Shown here one piece after another: positions 7,591-17,300 of a DNA stretch of 27,092 bases. Source of the stretch: an uncultured Tissierellia bacterium (GTDB lineage Bacteria; Bacillota; Clostridia; Tissierellales; Peptoniphilaceae). The stretch is taken from assembly GCA_947278105.1 (NCBI GenBank), contig CAMYOR010000001.1:1-27092 (forward strand). The letters run 5' to 3'. Position 1 is the stretch's first letter; each line of letters opens with the position of its first letter. The translations under genes were made by a program, and so were the position numbers. The notes below the pieces were generated by a model. It saw only the letters and a program-made list of their open reading frames with translations, ran no database searches and had not been told where the DNA came from.

Positions 7591-8156
7591 GGGGTCTGTT
7601 CTCCTTGCTGTTCACTCGTTTCTTGGCTTCCCAGGGGTCGGGGATTTAATAGGGGGGCGTAAACCCAGCCTTCCAGGGTCTTTCCCCCGGCTTTTGTAAT
7701 GGTTCCGCGGACCCAGATGACTTCTCCCGTGAGGCGGGCATCGGTGACGGCAATCTCATCGCCTTGGGTGGCCATCCCATTGGAGGGATTATCTTTCCCC
7801 GGCTGGGTCCGGACGTTGGCATTGGCATTAAAGGCAAAGGTCTTATCCTTCCAGGAATCGGGATCCTCCATGGTCGCTTGGCCGGGAACCGTCGTCGGAA
7901 GCTCCTCAAGGAGCGTATCTCCGTTTTCCTTGGGTTCCAGAGGCTTTTGATCTTCCTCGGTGGTTTGGACGGTCTTTTTCTTCTCTTTAGGCTCTATCGA
8001 TTCTCCGGACATGGCGTTGATAAAAATATCGGATCCCAGGAAGATTAGGCCCAGGATCACCATGACCAGGACGACCGCGGTCATCGTGACTTTAAAGGGG
8101 CGGCTCCCCTCGTCATAGTCATAGTCGTCGTCATAGGGCTGGTAATTTCTTGTCAT
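7587..8156 (-). CDS. Membrane-anchored SH3-like domain protein
   Basis: A 189-residue protein with a short acidic, Tyr/Asp-rich cytoplasmic head (1-20), one transmembrane helix (about 25-47), an extracytoplasmic charged linker (about 50-100) and a bacterial SH3-like domain (about 102-172). The last contains NANVRTQPGKD and GWVYAPLL, hallmarks of SH3_3-type domains that often bind peptidoglycan. I chose ATG 8156 because AAGGAG lies 6 nt before it; an upstream in-frame ATG at 8207 has no such site. It overlaps nadE by 4 bp, a coupling that is hard to explain functionally. It is divergent from glgB with a 212-bp gap. A cell-wall sensing or binding role is only inference. Confidence 0.85.
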   Translation of the reverse strand: MTRNYQPYDDDYDYDEGSRPFKVTMTAVVLVMVILGLIFLGSDIFINAMSGESIEPKEKKKTVQTTEEDQKPLEPKENGDTLLEELPTTVPGQATMEDPDSWKDKTFAFNANANVRTQPGKDNPSNGMATQGDEIAVTDARLTGEVIWVRGTITKAGGKTLEGWVYAPLLNPRPLGSQETSEQQGEQTP

Positions 8157-8259
8157 TTCTGCTCCTTTATGCAAAATGGTTCGCCGAAGAGGGTGAAATT
8201 TTTTCATTCTTTTCTGTATTTGAATTTTATCATAGAATGAAAAAGAGGACTTTGAAAGG

Positions 8260-8268
8260 TGATATAAT
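8260..8268 (+). promoter_or_regulatory. Extended -10 promoter for glgB
   Basis: TGATATAAT gives a perfect TATAAT (8263-8268) with the upstream TG of an extended -10 element. No good -35 is seen 17 nt upstream, which fits the extended -10 type. The leader to the ATG at 8369 would be about 95 nt. Confidence 0.6.
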
Positions 8269-8368
8269 TAACAAAGGTCATCGTTTTTATAATTATACGT
8301 TCATGAATATCCATATTTGCTTGATTTTCGGGTCATCGGCCCCGCCGGGAAAGAGAGGAGTTTTTCAA

Positions 8369-10432
8369 ATGGAGAAAAAAGTTCAAGAATCCGTTCAGCA
8401 GCTGCTGGAAATTGATCCCTGGCTTACTAAATTTTCACAGGACCTCACTCTTCGCCAAAACTGCTATTTGGAAAGAAAAAAGGAGCTTCTGAAGGAAGGG
8501 AAAACTTTATCTGACCTGGCCGATGGGAACGCATATTTTGGATTTCATCCGACCGAGACGGGCTGGGTTTACCGGGAGTGGGCTCCCGCCGCGGAGGCGG
8601 TTTTTTTGACGGGTGATTTTAACCACTGGCAGGCCCACACCCATCCTTTAAAGCCGCTGGAAAACGGGGTTTGGGAGATTCAGCTGGAAGGAAAACACGC
8701 CCTCCAGCACCTCCAGAAAATCAAGGTAATCGTTCGCTACGGGGGGGCGGATCATTATAAAATTCCATTATATATTCACCGAGTCATTCAGGAATTTCAC
8801 GAAGATGGCAATGCCGATTGGATCGGGCAAATCTGGGCTCCTCCTGAGCCCTTCCCCTGGACGGACCAGGATTTTGCCGGGGTGAAAGAGGCTCCCCTTA
8901 TTTACGAGGCCCATGTGGGCATTTCCCAGGAGGAGGAGCGGATTTCCACCTTCCGGGAATTTGCCGATAATATCCTTTCCCGAATTCAGGAGGATGGCTA
9001 TAACACCCTCCAGATCATGGCCATCATGCAGCATCCCTATTACGGGTCCTTCGGTTACCATGTTTCGAGCTTCTTTGCCGTAGCCTACTGGTTCGGGACC
9101 CCGGACGACTTTAAATACCTGGTCAACAAGGCCCATTCCATGGGTATTCAGGTTCTTATGGACCTGGTTCATTCCCATGCGGCAAAAAATGTGAATGAGG
9201 GCATCGCCTATTTTGACGGGAGCCAGGAACAGTTTTTCTATCCCGGAGACCGGGGCTTTCACCCGGCCTGGGATTCCATGTGCTTTAACTACGGAAAAAA
9301 GGAAGTCCTTCACTTTCTCCTTTCCAATCTCAAATATTGGATGGAAGAATACCACCTGGACGGGTTCCGTTTTGACGGGATCACTTCCATGCTCTACTGG
9401 GACCATGGTCTGGGCGCCAATTTCACGGATTACAGCAAGTATTTCTCTTTAAATACGAATATTGAGGCGGAAACCTACCTATCCCTGGCAAGTGACCTGG
9501 TTCATGAGATCCTCCCCCGGGCGGTTCTGGTGGCCGAGGATATGAGCGGGATGCCGGGCCTCTGCCTTCCCACGGACCTGTGCGGGATGGGCTTTGACTA
9601 TCGGCTGGCCATGGGGGTGCCGGACCTTTGGATCCGCAATATGCAAAAAGATGACCATGACTGGGATGTCTATGAAATGTACTACGAGCTGACCACCTGC
9701 CGGCCCGGAGAAAAGCGGGTCGCCTATGCGGAAAGTCATGACCAGTCCCTGGTAGGGGATAAGACCCTCTTTTTCTGGATGGCGGATGCCCAGGCCTACT
9801 GGCATATGCGTAAGGATGACGACAACTATATTATCGACCGGGCCATCGCCCTCCATAAGATGATCCGTTTTATTACCCTGGCAGCGGGCGGGGACGGGTA
9901 CCTGAATTTTATGGGCAATGAGTTCGGCCATCCAGAGTGGATTGATTTCCCCCGGCTGGAAAATGGCTGGTCCTATCAATATGCCCGCCGCCAGTGGCAT
10001 CTGGCGGACAACCCTTCTCTCAAATACTCCTATCTTCTTGAATTTGATCGGGATTTGATCGGGTTTGCAAAGAAGGAAGCCCTCTTTTCGGCGGGCGGGA
10101 TTCAGATTCTCTGGCTAGACCAGGAGAGAAAGCTGATTGCCTACCGGATGAGGGATCTGGTCTTCCTTTTCAATTTTCACCCGACCAACTCCTATTCCCA
10201 GTTCTCCCTTCCGATCCATGGCGATGGAAGGTTCCGGGTCATCTTTTCCACGGACCGGGTCCAATACGGGGGCTACGGACGGATTGACGAAAAGTACACC
10301 TATTCAACCCGAAGGCTTGAGACTTCAGACTTTTCCCATGGGATTGTCATCTACTCCCCCTGCCGGACCGGCCTGGTATTAAAGAGGGTGGGGGACCTTA
10401 ATTACCCTGATCAGGGGGCCGGTTCCCGATAA
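8369..10432 (+). CDS. glgB: 1,4-alpha-glucan branching enzyme, eukaryote-like (GH13_8) type
   Basis: Cuts alpha-1,4 glucan and re-attaches the chain by an alpha-1,6 bond, making branched glycogen. The 687 residues comprise an N-terminal CBM48-like region (about 55-140, with YREWAPAAEAVFLTGDFNHW), a GH13 barrel (about 170-560) and a C-terminal beta domain. Catalytic residues are nucleophile D336 (GFRFDG), acid/base E390 (VAEDMSG) and D458 (AESHDQ). Segments such as YESHVGIS-like YEAHVGIS, MAIMQHPYYGSFGY, SMLYWDHGLG, AYAESHDQSLVGDK and NFMGNEFGHPEW match eukaryotic GBE1/plant SBE far better than E. coli GlgB. ATG 8369 follows GAGGAG; the open frame extends upstream but has no comparable start. 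It stands alone on the plus strand, with no glgC, glgA or glgP in the window. Confidence 0.95.
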   Translation: MEKKVQESVQQLLEIDPWLTKFSQDLTLRQNCYLERKKELLKEGKTLSDLADGNAYFGFHPTETGWVYREWAPAAEAVFLTGDFNHWQAHTHPLKPLENGVWEIQLEGKHALQHLQKIKVIVRYGGADHYKIPLYIHRVIQEFHEDGNADWIGQIWAPPEPFPWTDQDFAGVKEAPLIYEAHVGISQEEERISTFREFADNILSRIQEDGYNTLQIMAIMQHPYYGSFGYHVSSFFAVAYWFGTPDDFKYLVNKAHSMGIQVLMDLVHSHAAKNVNEGIAYFDGSQEQFFYPGDRGFHPAWDSMCFNYGKKEVLHFLLSNLKYWMEEYHLDGFRFDGITSMLYWDHGLGANFTDYSKYFSLNTNIEAETYLSLASDLVHEILPRAVLVAEDMSGMPGLCLPTDLCGMGFDYRLAMGVPDLWIRNMQKDDHDWDVYEMYYELTTCRPGEKRVAYAESHDQSLVGDKTLFFWMADAQAYWHMRKDDDNYIIDRAIALHKMIRFITLAAGGDGYLNFMGNEFGHPEWIDFPRLENGWSYQYARRQWHLADNPSLKYSYLLEFDRDLIGFAKKEALFSAGGIQILWLDQERKLIAYRMRDLVFLFNFHPTNSYSQFSLPIHGDGRFRVIFSTDRVQYGGYGRIDEKYTYSTRRLETSDFSHGIVIYSPCRTGLVLKRVGDLNYPDQGAGSR

Positions 10433-10433
10433 A

Positions 10434-10454
10434 TCCCTGCCAAGGCGGGGCTTA
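10434..10454. terminator. Possible shared terminator between converging glgB and sortase genes
   Basis: CCCTGCC (10435-10441) and GGCGGGG (10444-10450) form a compact GC-rich hairpin with one wobble pair, placed just after the glgB stop and abutting the sortase stop. T-tracts are weak on both sides. As the only structure in the 19-bp gap between two converging genes it may serve both, but evidence is thin. Confidence 0.35.
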
Positions 10455-11189
10455 TCGTATCCTTTTCTTCTTTTTGAGCTCTCTTCTTATCTGAAGGGCG
10501 CTTTTGCCAAGGCCAAAAAGAGATAAGACAGAGGCAAAGAGAAGAAAAATCTCAAAATTCGATAGGGTCAGACTTCCTTTGGGAATCTGATCTTCTTGGA
10601 TAAAGCCCTCAAAGACCCCCGTGACATGGAGGCGCCGGATATTAATGCCGGCCGGAGTACAGGTCCTCAGGGTAAAGAGGTTTCTATCTCCGGGCATTAA
10701 GAAGGTGCTAATTTCCCCTTTCGGAGAAACTTGAAGGATATGGATGATCCGATAGTCTAAAATCTCATTTTTCTCGTTTTTAATGTAAAAATGCTGGCCT
10801 TTTTTTAACCTAATTAAATTCGTAAAAAGATCTCGCAAAATCTCCCCATTATGGCTGGTAACGATCGAATGCTGGCCTTTTTTTGCCGACAGGTCTCCCT
10901 GCAAAATTCCTGCTCCATAGGTAAGAGCGTATTGGCCGCTGTACTTATATAAGGGAAGTTCTAAGTCAATGGCCGGAACATATAAGACTCCTTGAACGGA
11001 CTTTTTGTCCCCGTCCGCCGGCAAGGTTGAGGGAGCCTCGGGTCCGTTTTTCTCCCGCAGACTTTTTGAAAAAGCCTCAATCCGATCCTTTTCTTGTTTC
11101 CTGGAGACAAAACGCAAAAGAAATAAGGAATATCCTGCGAAAACAAGAACAAAAGCAAAGATGATGCCTGCAAGAAGCTTTTTTTTCAT
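10452..11189 (-). CDS. Class C-like sortase without a recognisable lid
   Basis: Membrane transpeptidase that cuts LPXTG-like motifs and links surface proteins to cell wall or to each other. An N-terminal membrane anchor (about 4-26) precedes the catalytic domain. Active-site residues: H113 in TSHNG, C177 in TLRTCTP and R186 in the downstream RRL. The TLxTCTPxGxNxxRLxVxG signature and a second transmembrane helix near the C-terminus (about 209-230), followed by a basic tail, are class C (pilus polymerase) features. The N-terminal lid with its DPF/DPW motif is missing; residues 35-66 hold only a polar linker. It lies 114 bp after the giant adhesin gene on the same strand, so that adhesin is its likely substrate. 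No separate pilin gene is visible. Anchoring versus polymerising cannot be decided. Confidence 0.88.
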   Translation of the reverse strand: MKKKLLAGIIFAFVLVFAGYSLFLLRFVSRKQEKDRIEAFSKSLREKNGPEAPSTLPADGDKKSVQGVLYVPAIDLELPLYKYSGQYALTYGAGILQGDLSAKKGQHSIVTSHNGEILRDLFTNLIRLKKGQHFYIKNEKNEILDYRIIHILQVSPKGEISTFLMPGDRNLFTLRTCTPAGINIRRLHVTGVFEGFIQEDQIPKGSLTLSNFEIFLLFASVLSLFGLGKSALQIRRELKKKKRIR

Positions 11190-11215
11190 CGCACCCCACC
11201 CGGATAAAGACGATT

Positions 11216-11237
11216 AGGGGCTTAAAAACAAGCCCCT
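11216..11237 (-). terminator. Hairpin between adhesin and sortase genes
   Basis: A perfect 8-bp stem, AGGGGCTT (11216-11223) with AAGCCCCT (11230-11237), with a 6-nt A-rich loop (T-rich on minus). It lies about 67 nt after the adhesin stop and 27 nt before the sortase ATG. No T tract follows on the minus strand, so it is more likely a partial terminator, mRNA 3'-end stabiliser or translation control element than a strong stop. Confidence 0.5.
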
Positions 11238-11303
11238 ATCTCCTTATCCTTCGATAGTTTTATCCCTTCTTAAACTTCTTTTCTGGTTCTTCCCTGCCAA
11301 AAG

Positions 11304-14300
11304 TTAAGAAAGATCAAAAAACTTATTGGTTCTCTTCGATGAGAGAAGATACGCGCCGCCAGTAAGAAGAGCTGTCATAAACAGGAAGACAATCTGATTT
11401 TTATGAAGGCCAGAACTCGGCAGTTCTACCGAATCGTTATAAAAACTGACAAACTTGACCCTATCCTCGTTATCCAATACCACCGTTTTTACTTCACTAT
11501 TGAGTACATATCCGGAGGGAACCTTCGTTTCTTTTATCTTATAGGTGCCAAGGGGCAAATCATCAAAGTGGGCATCCCCGCTATTATCTGAAATTGCCGT
11601 TTTGATGATTTCCTCGTTCTCATCCATTAATGCAAAAGTAACTCCCGCCAAGGGCTCTTTATCCTTATTTTTGAACTTCGAAACCGTAATTCTTCCCTTA
11701 ATCGGCCTGTTTTCAATTGTGATATTAAACGTTCCGTCAAAGCCCGTAAGAAGGCTTTGATCCTTGAGGTTCAAGAGAATCGGGCTTATTTTGGGTTCAT
11801 ACCCATTGGGGGCTTGCGTTTCGATCAGTTCATAGTTCTTAGATGTATCCAGGGTCATGGGATCGATCGGAAGGATGCCGTCCTGACCCGTAGTATAGGT
11901 TCCCAGAATCTGTGAGCTTGCCGAGTCTTTAAGTTTAAAGGTTACGCCCGCGAGAGGCAGATAAACGTCATAGAAATCTCCATTCTTCTCTTTAACCGCC
12001 GATGGTTCGCTTGCTATGATATTATTCGCCTGCTCTTCGGTTAGGTTCTTCCCCAAATAGCTGATCTTTCGGATCCTTTGTTTCAAAATCTTATCCGTAT
12101 ATTCGTATTCGAATGTTTTTGTCTGATAATCATCCACCGTAAATGTTTTTACTTCATTCGACAGGAAATAGCCTAGGGGCGCCGTCTCTTCCTTGAGCTG
12201 ATAGATTCCGCCGGATAAATCTACAAATTGAGCTTTTCCGTTCACATCAGCGGTTTCCTGGTCAATGAGCTCAAACTCATTATTATTATTTTTTTTATAA
12301 AGGCCGAACTTGGCTCCCGCTAACAAATTTCCATTTTCATCCTTCTTTGTTACGATGACGATTGACTTCAGTTTCGTTCTAAGGTCCGGCACATAAAGAT
12401 TGTTCGTTGGAAAGTTCTCTCCCCCCGCCGTTAGAAGCCGCCCTGTTTTATCAATCTTAAAATTAATATCGCCTTGATAGGTGTCGTAACCCGCCGGGGC
12501 AGTTGTCTCTCTAAGGGTATAAACCGTATCTAGGTCTAAATTATCATAAATAATTTCTCCCTGAGCATCTGCTGTCAGGTCGGCAACTTTCACGGTTCCC
12601 TGATACAGCTCAAACTTTGCTCCCTGAAGTTCAGATCCTGTTATTCCATCGCTAGGCCCTAGGTTTATCACCGGCTTACCCGACTTATCATCTAGGATTC
12701 CAAGTTTTACCAAATGCAAACGGCCTTTGTCGTTGGTAATCGTTCCCCCATTTTCAGGAAGGCTATTTTCTCCCTGATGGATGGAGACGGTTTTTTCGCT
12801 CATCGGAGTCAGACTATTATAAGGGATCTCAGTGAGACGGTATTGTCCATGTTCCAGGTCCTCAAAAGTCAGATCTCCATTTTGATCTGTCCATCCCTTG
12901 CGGTCAATATATTTATTCCACTTGTCCAGCCCTTGGAGATGGAAACAGACGGCCACTAAGGGGGCATTCTCCTTATCCACTTTATGGAGTTTTAAGTTTC
13001 CTTTAATCGGTTCCAATGGAGTCCAGGATTTCGGGTCGATGATCTCTCCAAGGTCAATCTGATAGCCTGGCCTTGCTAAGAGGTCCGCCCCTTTCACAGG
13101 ATAAACCTGATCAATTTTCTTATAGCCATCCGGCGCTTTGATTTCCCGAATTTCATAGTCCTTACTTAAATCTGAGATGGTAAAGCTCAATTGGCCGTTT
13201 ACATCCGTTTCCTTTTGTTCGATAAAGTTTCCCGCCTGATCCCAAAGACCGAAAACAGCGCCTTGAAGATTCACTTTTTCTGTCAATGATTTCCAGCCTT
13301 TTTTCGTGAGACTGACCGTCCCCGTTGGGGTAGACATCTCGTTATAGACACGGTTGGGTTCAAGGAAAGAGGTCGTGATATCATCTTTTCTGGCAAAGGT
13401 GTTATAGGCCCTCTTTCCAGAGAGAGAAAGGGCCTGATTGTCGGGCGCTTTCATTGGGATGAGAATATCCAGGCTCTCTTGGCTTCCTAAAGAGGTATTG
13501 TTCTCTGCGCTTACCTTAATTGCCGTTGTCGCTTGCGAGGGCTGATCTTGCCAATTCCATGTTCCCTCAGCATCCTCCAATTTTCCTGTAAACGGTGGCA
13601 CTTGCTCGTTTAAATACTTGATCTGATAGCCGGGAGGGACTTCAACCGCACGAGCGGGATCAAAGGTGTTGCTGAATTCTGAACCTCTTGGGACCCGATT
13701 TCCCTGCTGATCTTCAACCATGGCAGTATCCCCGTTAAAAGGCAGAATATCAATAATCACGTTATTTTTTCGCTCATGGTCCGTATTATTGATGACCGAG
13801 AGTTTATACCAGAAGGGATCCAGCGAGTCGGTTACGATTCCCTCCTTGGACCAGTAATTTTTATCTTTACTAATGTACTTTCGCCCAATCAGCTGCTTGG
13901 CCCTTACGACTGGCCGGGTCACCGAATCCTTTGACCACTCCTTTGGGCCCAGCCTTGGATCGGCCTCGGGATTGGCCAAGGTGACTTTTTGGTTGCTGAT
14001 CCAAAGGAAAGCCTCATTTTTTAAGTCTCCCTCGGCTACGGTTTCATCAATTTGAACTTTGATTTCTGCAATATTGGAAAACTCCCCGTAGGCACCCTTG
14101 ACCAATATTCTTTCCGGATAAGAAAGGGCCAGATTATCGGAGCGGAAAATCACGGCTGTTTGACCGGTCCCCATATAATTTTCCTGAATTTCACACCGGT
14201 GGGTCACCGATTGTTTAAACTCATCCGAGAGCGTGATCTCTTTAATTCCCAGGCCCTTTGGCAGAAGGTCGATGAGTTCAAAATCTTTGAGCGGCTCCTC

Positions 14301-17300
14301 GATCAAATCCGAAACTTTTTGTACCCTTAACAGATACGAACCACTCTCTCCCGGCTTCAAAGGATTATTTGGACCTGCGTCATTTCTAAAGGTGGTATCC
14401 TTGCTCACCTTTACGATTTGATCAAACTTTCTAAGGGCTAAAGAATCACGGTCTGAATAAGTCTGCGTATTTCCAGATTTTTGAACGACGTCAACCTGCA
14501 GCTCATTCGGAAATTCATTTCCCGTCGAATTGGGCGTCTCATCAAAGCGAAGGGCATCCGGATCCCGAAGCTTTGTATAAACGGAAAATCGGGTCATCGT
14601 TAAGTTCTCCAACCCATTTTTTTGACTGAGAGCAATAGAACTTACCCGCCTTTGAAGGGGTTCCGGTATGGTGAAACGGTCGGAATTGTCCAGAATCTGT
14701 TCATATAATTTCGTATTGTTCTCGTAGAGAGAAATTTTTGCTCCCCGTAAGAAATCAGGAACTTCAATTCCTGTATAATACATCCTATTATCCAGATTGA
14801 AATCTTTGATTTTCCACTCGGCTCGATCGTTTTTTTCTATTTTCGTCCCATCAAAATTAAAATAGATGTTCCATTGAAATTCCAGATTTCGCTCCTGGTT
14901 AACATCATAAAAATAGGCTTGTCCCTCAATAGGCGACATATGGGGCATCGAAATTTTCTTTTTGATAATTTCTCCGGAGGCAAGGGGCCTGCAGTAATAA
15001 TGAACGGCCCTGGCTGCCAAATTCATGTCTTTTTCATATTGTGTTGCGCCATAGGGATGCAAACGCAGCTTTGCTGTATTTTGAATATTTGCAAATTCCC
15101 TGGCTCCGGGGACCCTTAAAACAAGAGCCGGCATTTCAAGATCGGTCGAATTTTTTGCATCTCCTATATAGGTCACGGTCTTTTTGTCGGCGCTTAAAAC
15201 CCAGAGGGGATTTTCTTCTGGGACAAACTCCGCGGTCAACAGCTGCCCTTCCTTATTTGTATAGGTAGGCAGGATATCCGTAATTTCAAATTCTCCAATA
15301 TTGCGTTCAAGTTGGGAAAGGTCAAAGGTATAAATCAGCTTTTCCTCTCTTTTTAGGCCGCCGTCTTGGTCAAATTCCGTGGTTTCCACATACCCATAAA
15401 AGCCGCCCGGATGCTTTTTTTGAAAAACCGGATTATTATAGTAACCGGTGAAGGTCAGGGGATCGGCAATTGTAAAAAGGTCCCCGTTATTGCCGAAAAT
15501 TTTTGCGACCCACGGGTAGGGAGTATCTTGTGGGGTGACAAACTTTTTAAAATGCCAGGTGATGGGGAAATCAATATCATCGCCCCCCTGCATATTTTTC
15601 AGGTTGACCGTCAGCACCCCTTTTTCTTGGTCTACGTCTATGGAGTCAACTAAATCGGGTTTATCCCAGCTGATGTTCGAAGGGTCCACAACATCCGTAT
15701 CAAAATAAATCTTAATCTTTCCCCCGGATAACTCTGCTGCATAGCCTGAAATTTTAAAAGAAACTCTGGAGGTCATCGGATCTCCAATTTTATACTTTTC
15801 CACCCCCGGCTGCTGATAGTACTGGCGAAAACCAATTTTCCCTGTCCGTTCATTATAAGTATTGATATCACTCTCCGTATATTTATGATAAATCACCTGA
15901 ACGTCTATTTTGGGCGGATTCCCGGAAAGGTCAACGCTTTGAATCGGCGGAGTTTTATAGCCGGGGATTTCCGGATAAAAGGCCGGCGTATAAGAATTTT
16001 CCATTCCGACTTCGACCGTCTTGGAAGGATAGAGCTCTTCCCCCTCTTCGTTAATATAATGAAAGGTAATCTGAGAAGGATTTAAAATGTAGCGGTCCGT
16101 TTCTCCGTTAAAACCATTGGGATTCGTGCGATTTACCGTATAAATGATGCATTTATTCGGAGGATATGTCCAAGACCCATCGTTCTTGTACATAAGAGAA
16201 TCCAGCATTTTTGAAAAATCTCCAGGATGTTCGGCTTTATAGGTTTCATTCATGAGGGCATCGGAGATAACCCACTTTTCCAAGGGCACAGGCCCACCAG
16301 CATCTCCAGGAAAAAGGTTCTCTCCGTACACGGTTTTTAAATTGGGGGTCTCCAAAACCTTTAAATGGTTGCAGTTGGCGAATGACTGCTCCCCAGAATG
16401 GGAGGCATCCCCTAAGCTTTGAAGGGCCGGAAAGCTTAGCTTTGTCAAGGCCTGGCAATCATAAAATGTCTGATCCCCTAATAGAGATTCAAGGGAAGAA
16501 AGGTCCACCTCAGACAATTTTTGGTCCATATAAAACGTTTTATTGCCTACAATGGACTTGAGGGCAGGAAGACTTGCCTTCGTTAAAGATTGGCATTCTC
16601 CAAAAGTAGAATTCCCAATTATAGTGGTTAGGGCGGGGAAGCTTACCTCGGTCAAAGCCGAGCATCCATAAAATAGGTTCCCTCCAAAGGGGTCCCCTGC
16701 ACTACTTACCGATTGGAGGGCGGGCAGGGATACCGTTGTTAAGTCCTTTGCGTTTTTAAAAACATCTAAACCATTTATTTTTTTTAGGGAGGGAAAAGAT
16801 ACACTGGTTAAGTTTTTACAGCTTTCAAAGACGGAATTTGCTTCTATCTTCTCAACTCCATCCCCTTTAATAGATTTTAAAAGGGTCCAATCAAAGAAGG
16901 TTTTCTCGGAAAAGCTTTTGACTGTGCTTGGAAGGACCAGATGACCGCCTGCATTGTTCAGCTTCATCATTCCGGTATTGGTCAGGCCCTCCATAATTCC
17001 GGCATTTTTGTCCTTCCAGCGAATATCTTCATCGGTAATCTCCGTTCCTAAGCTTGGGTCCGTTTTCGGGTTTAAAACCCAGTTTTCCCTGCACTCCATC
17101 GCCACGCTCGGATCCCCATAAATTTCAAAGAAATTGCCGATTGACCCGTATTGACCTGTATTCCTCAAAATATCCTTTCCTGTAATTTCTTTTAATTTTG
17201 GAAAATCTAACCTTTTGGGCAGCATTTTGCAGCTGTAAAAGACATTATTTCCACTTATCCTCTCCAGGGCGGGGAGGTTCAGCGTGGTTAATTTTCCACA

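Noticed and set aside
8150..8368. N-terminal extension of the branching enzyme frame
   Set aside because: The upstream in-frame ATGs have no ribosome site and the residues resemble no GH13_8 N-terminus. GAGGAG before ATG 8369 and the extended -10 at 8260-8268 place the gene start downstream.
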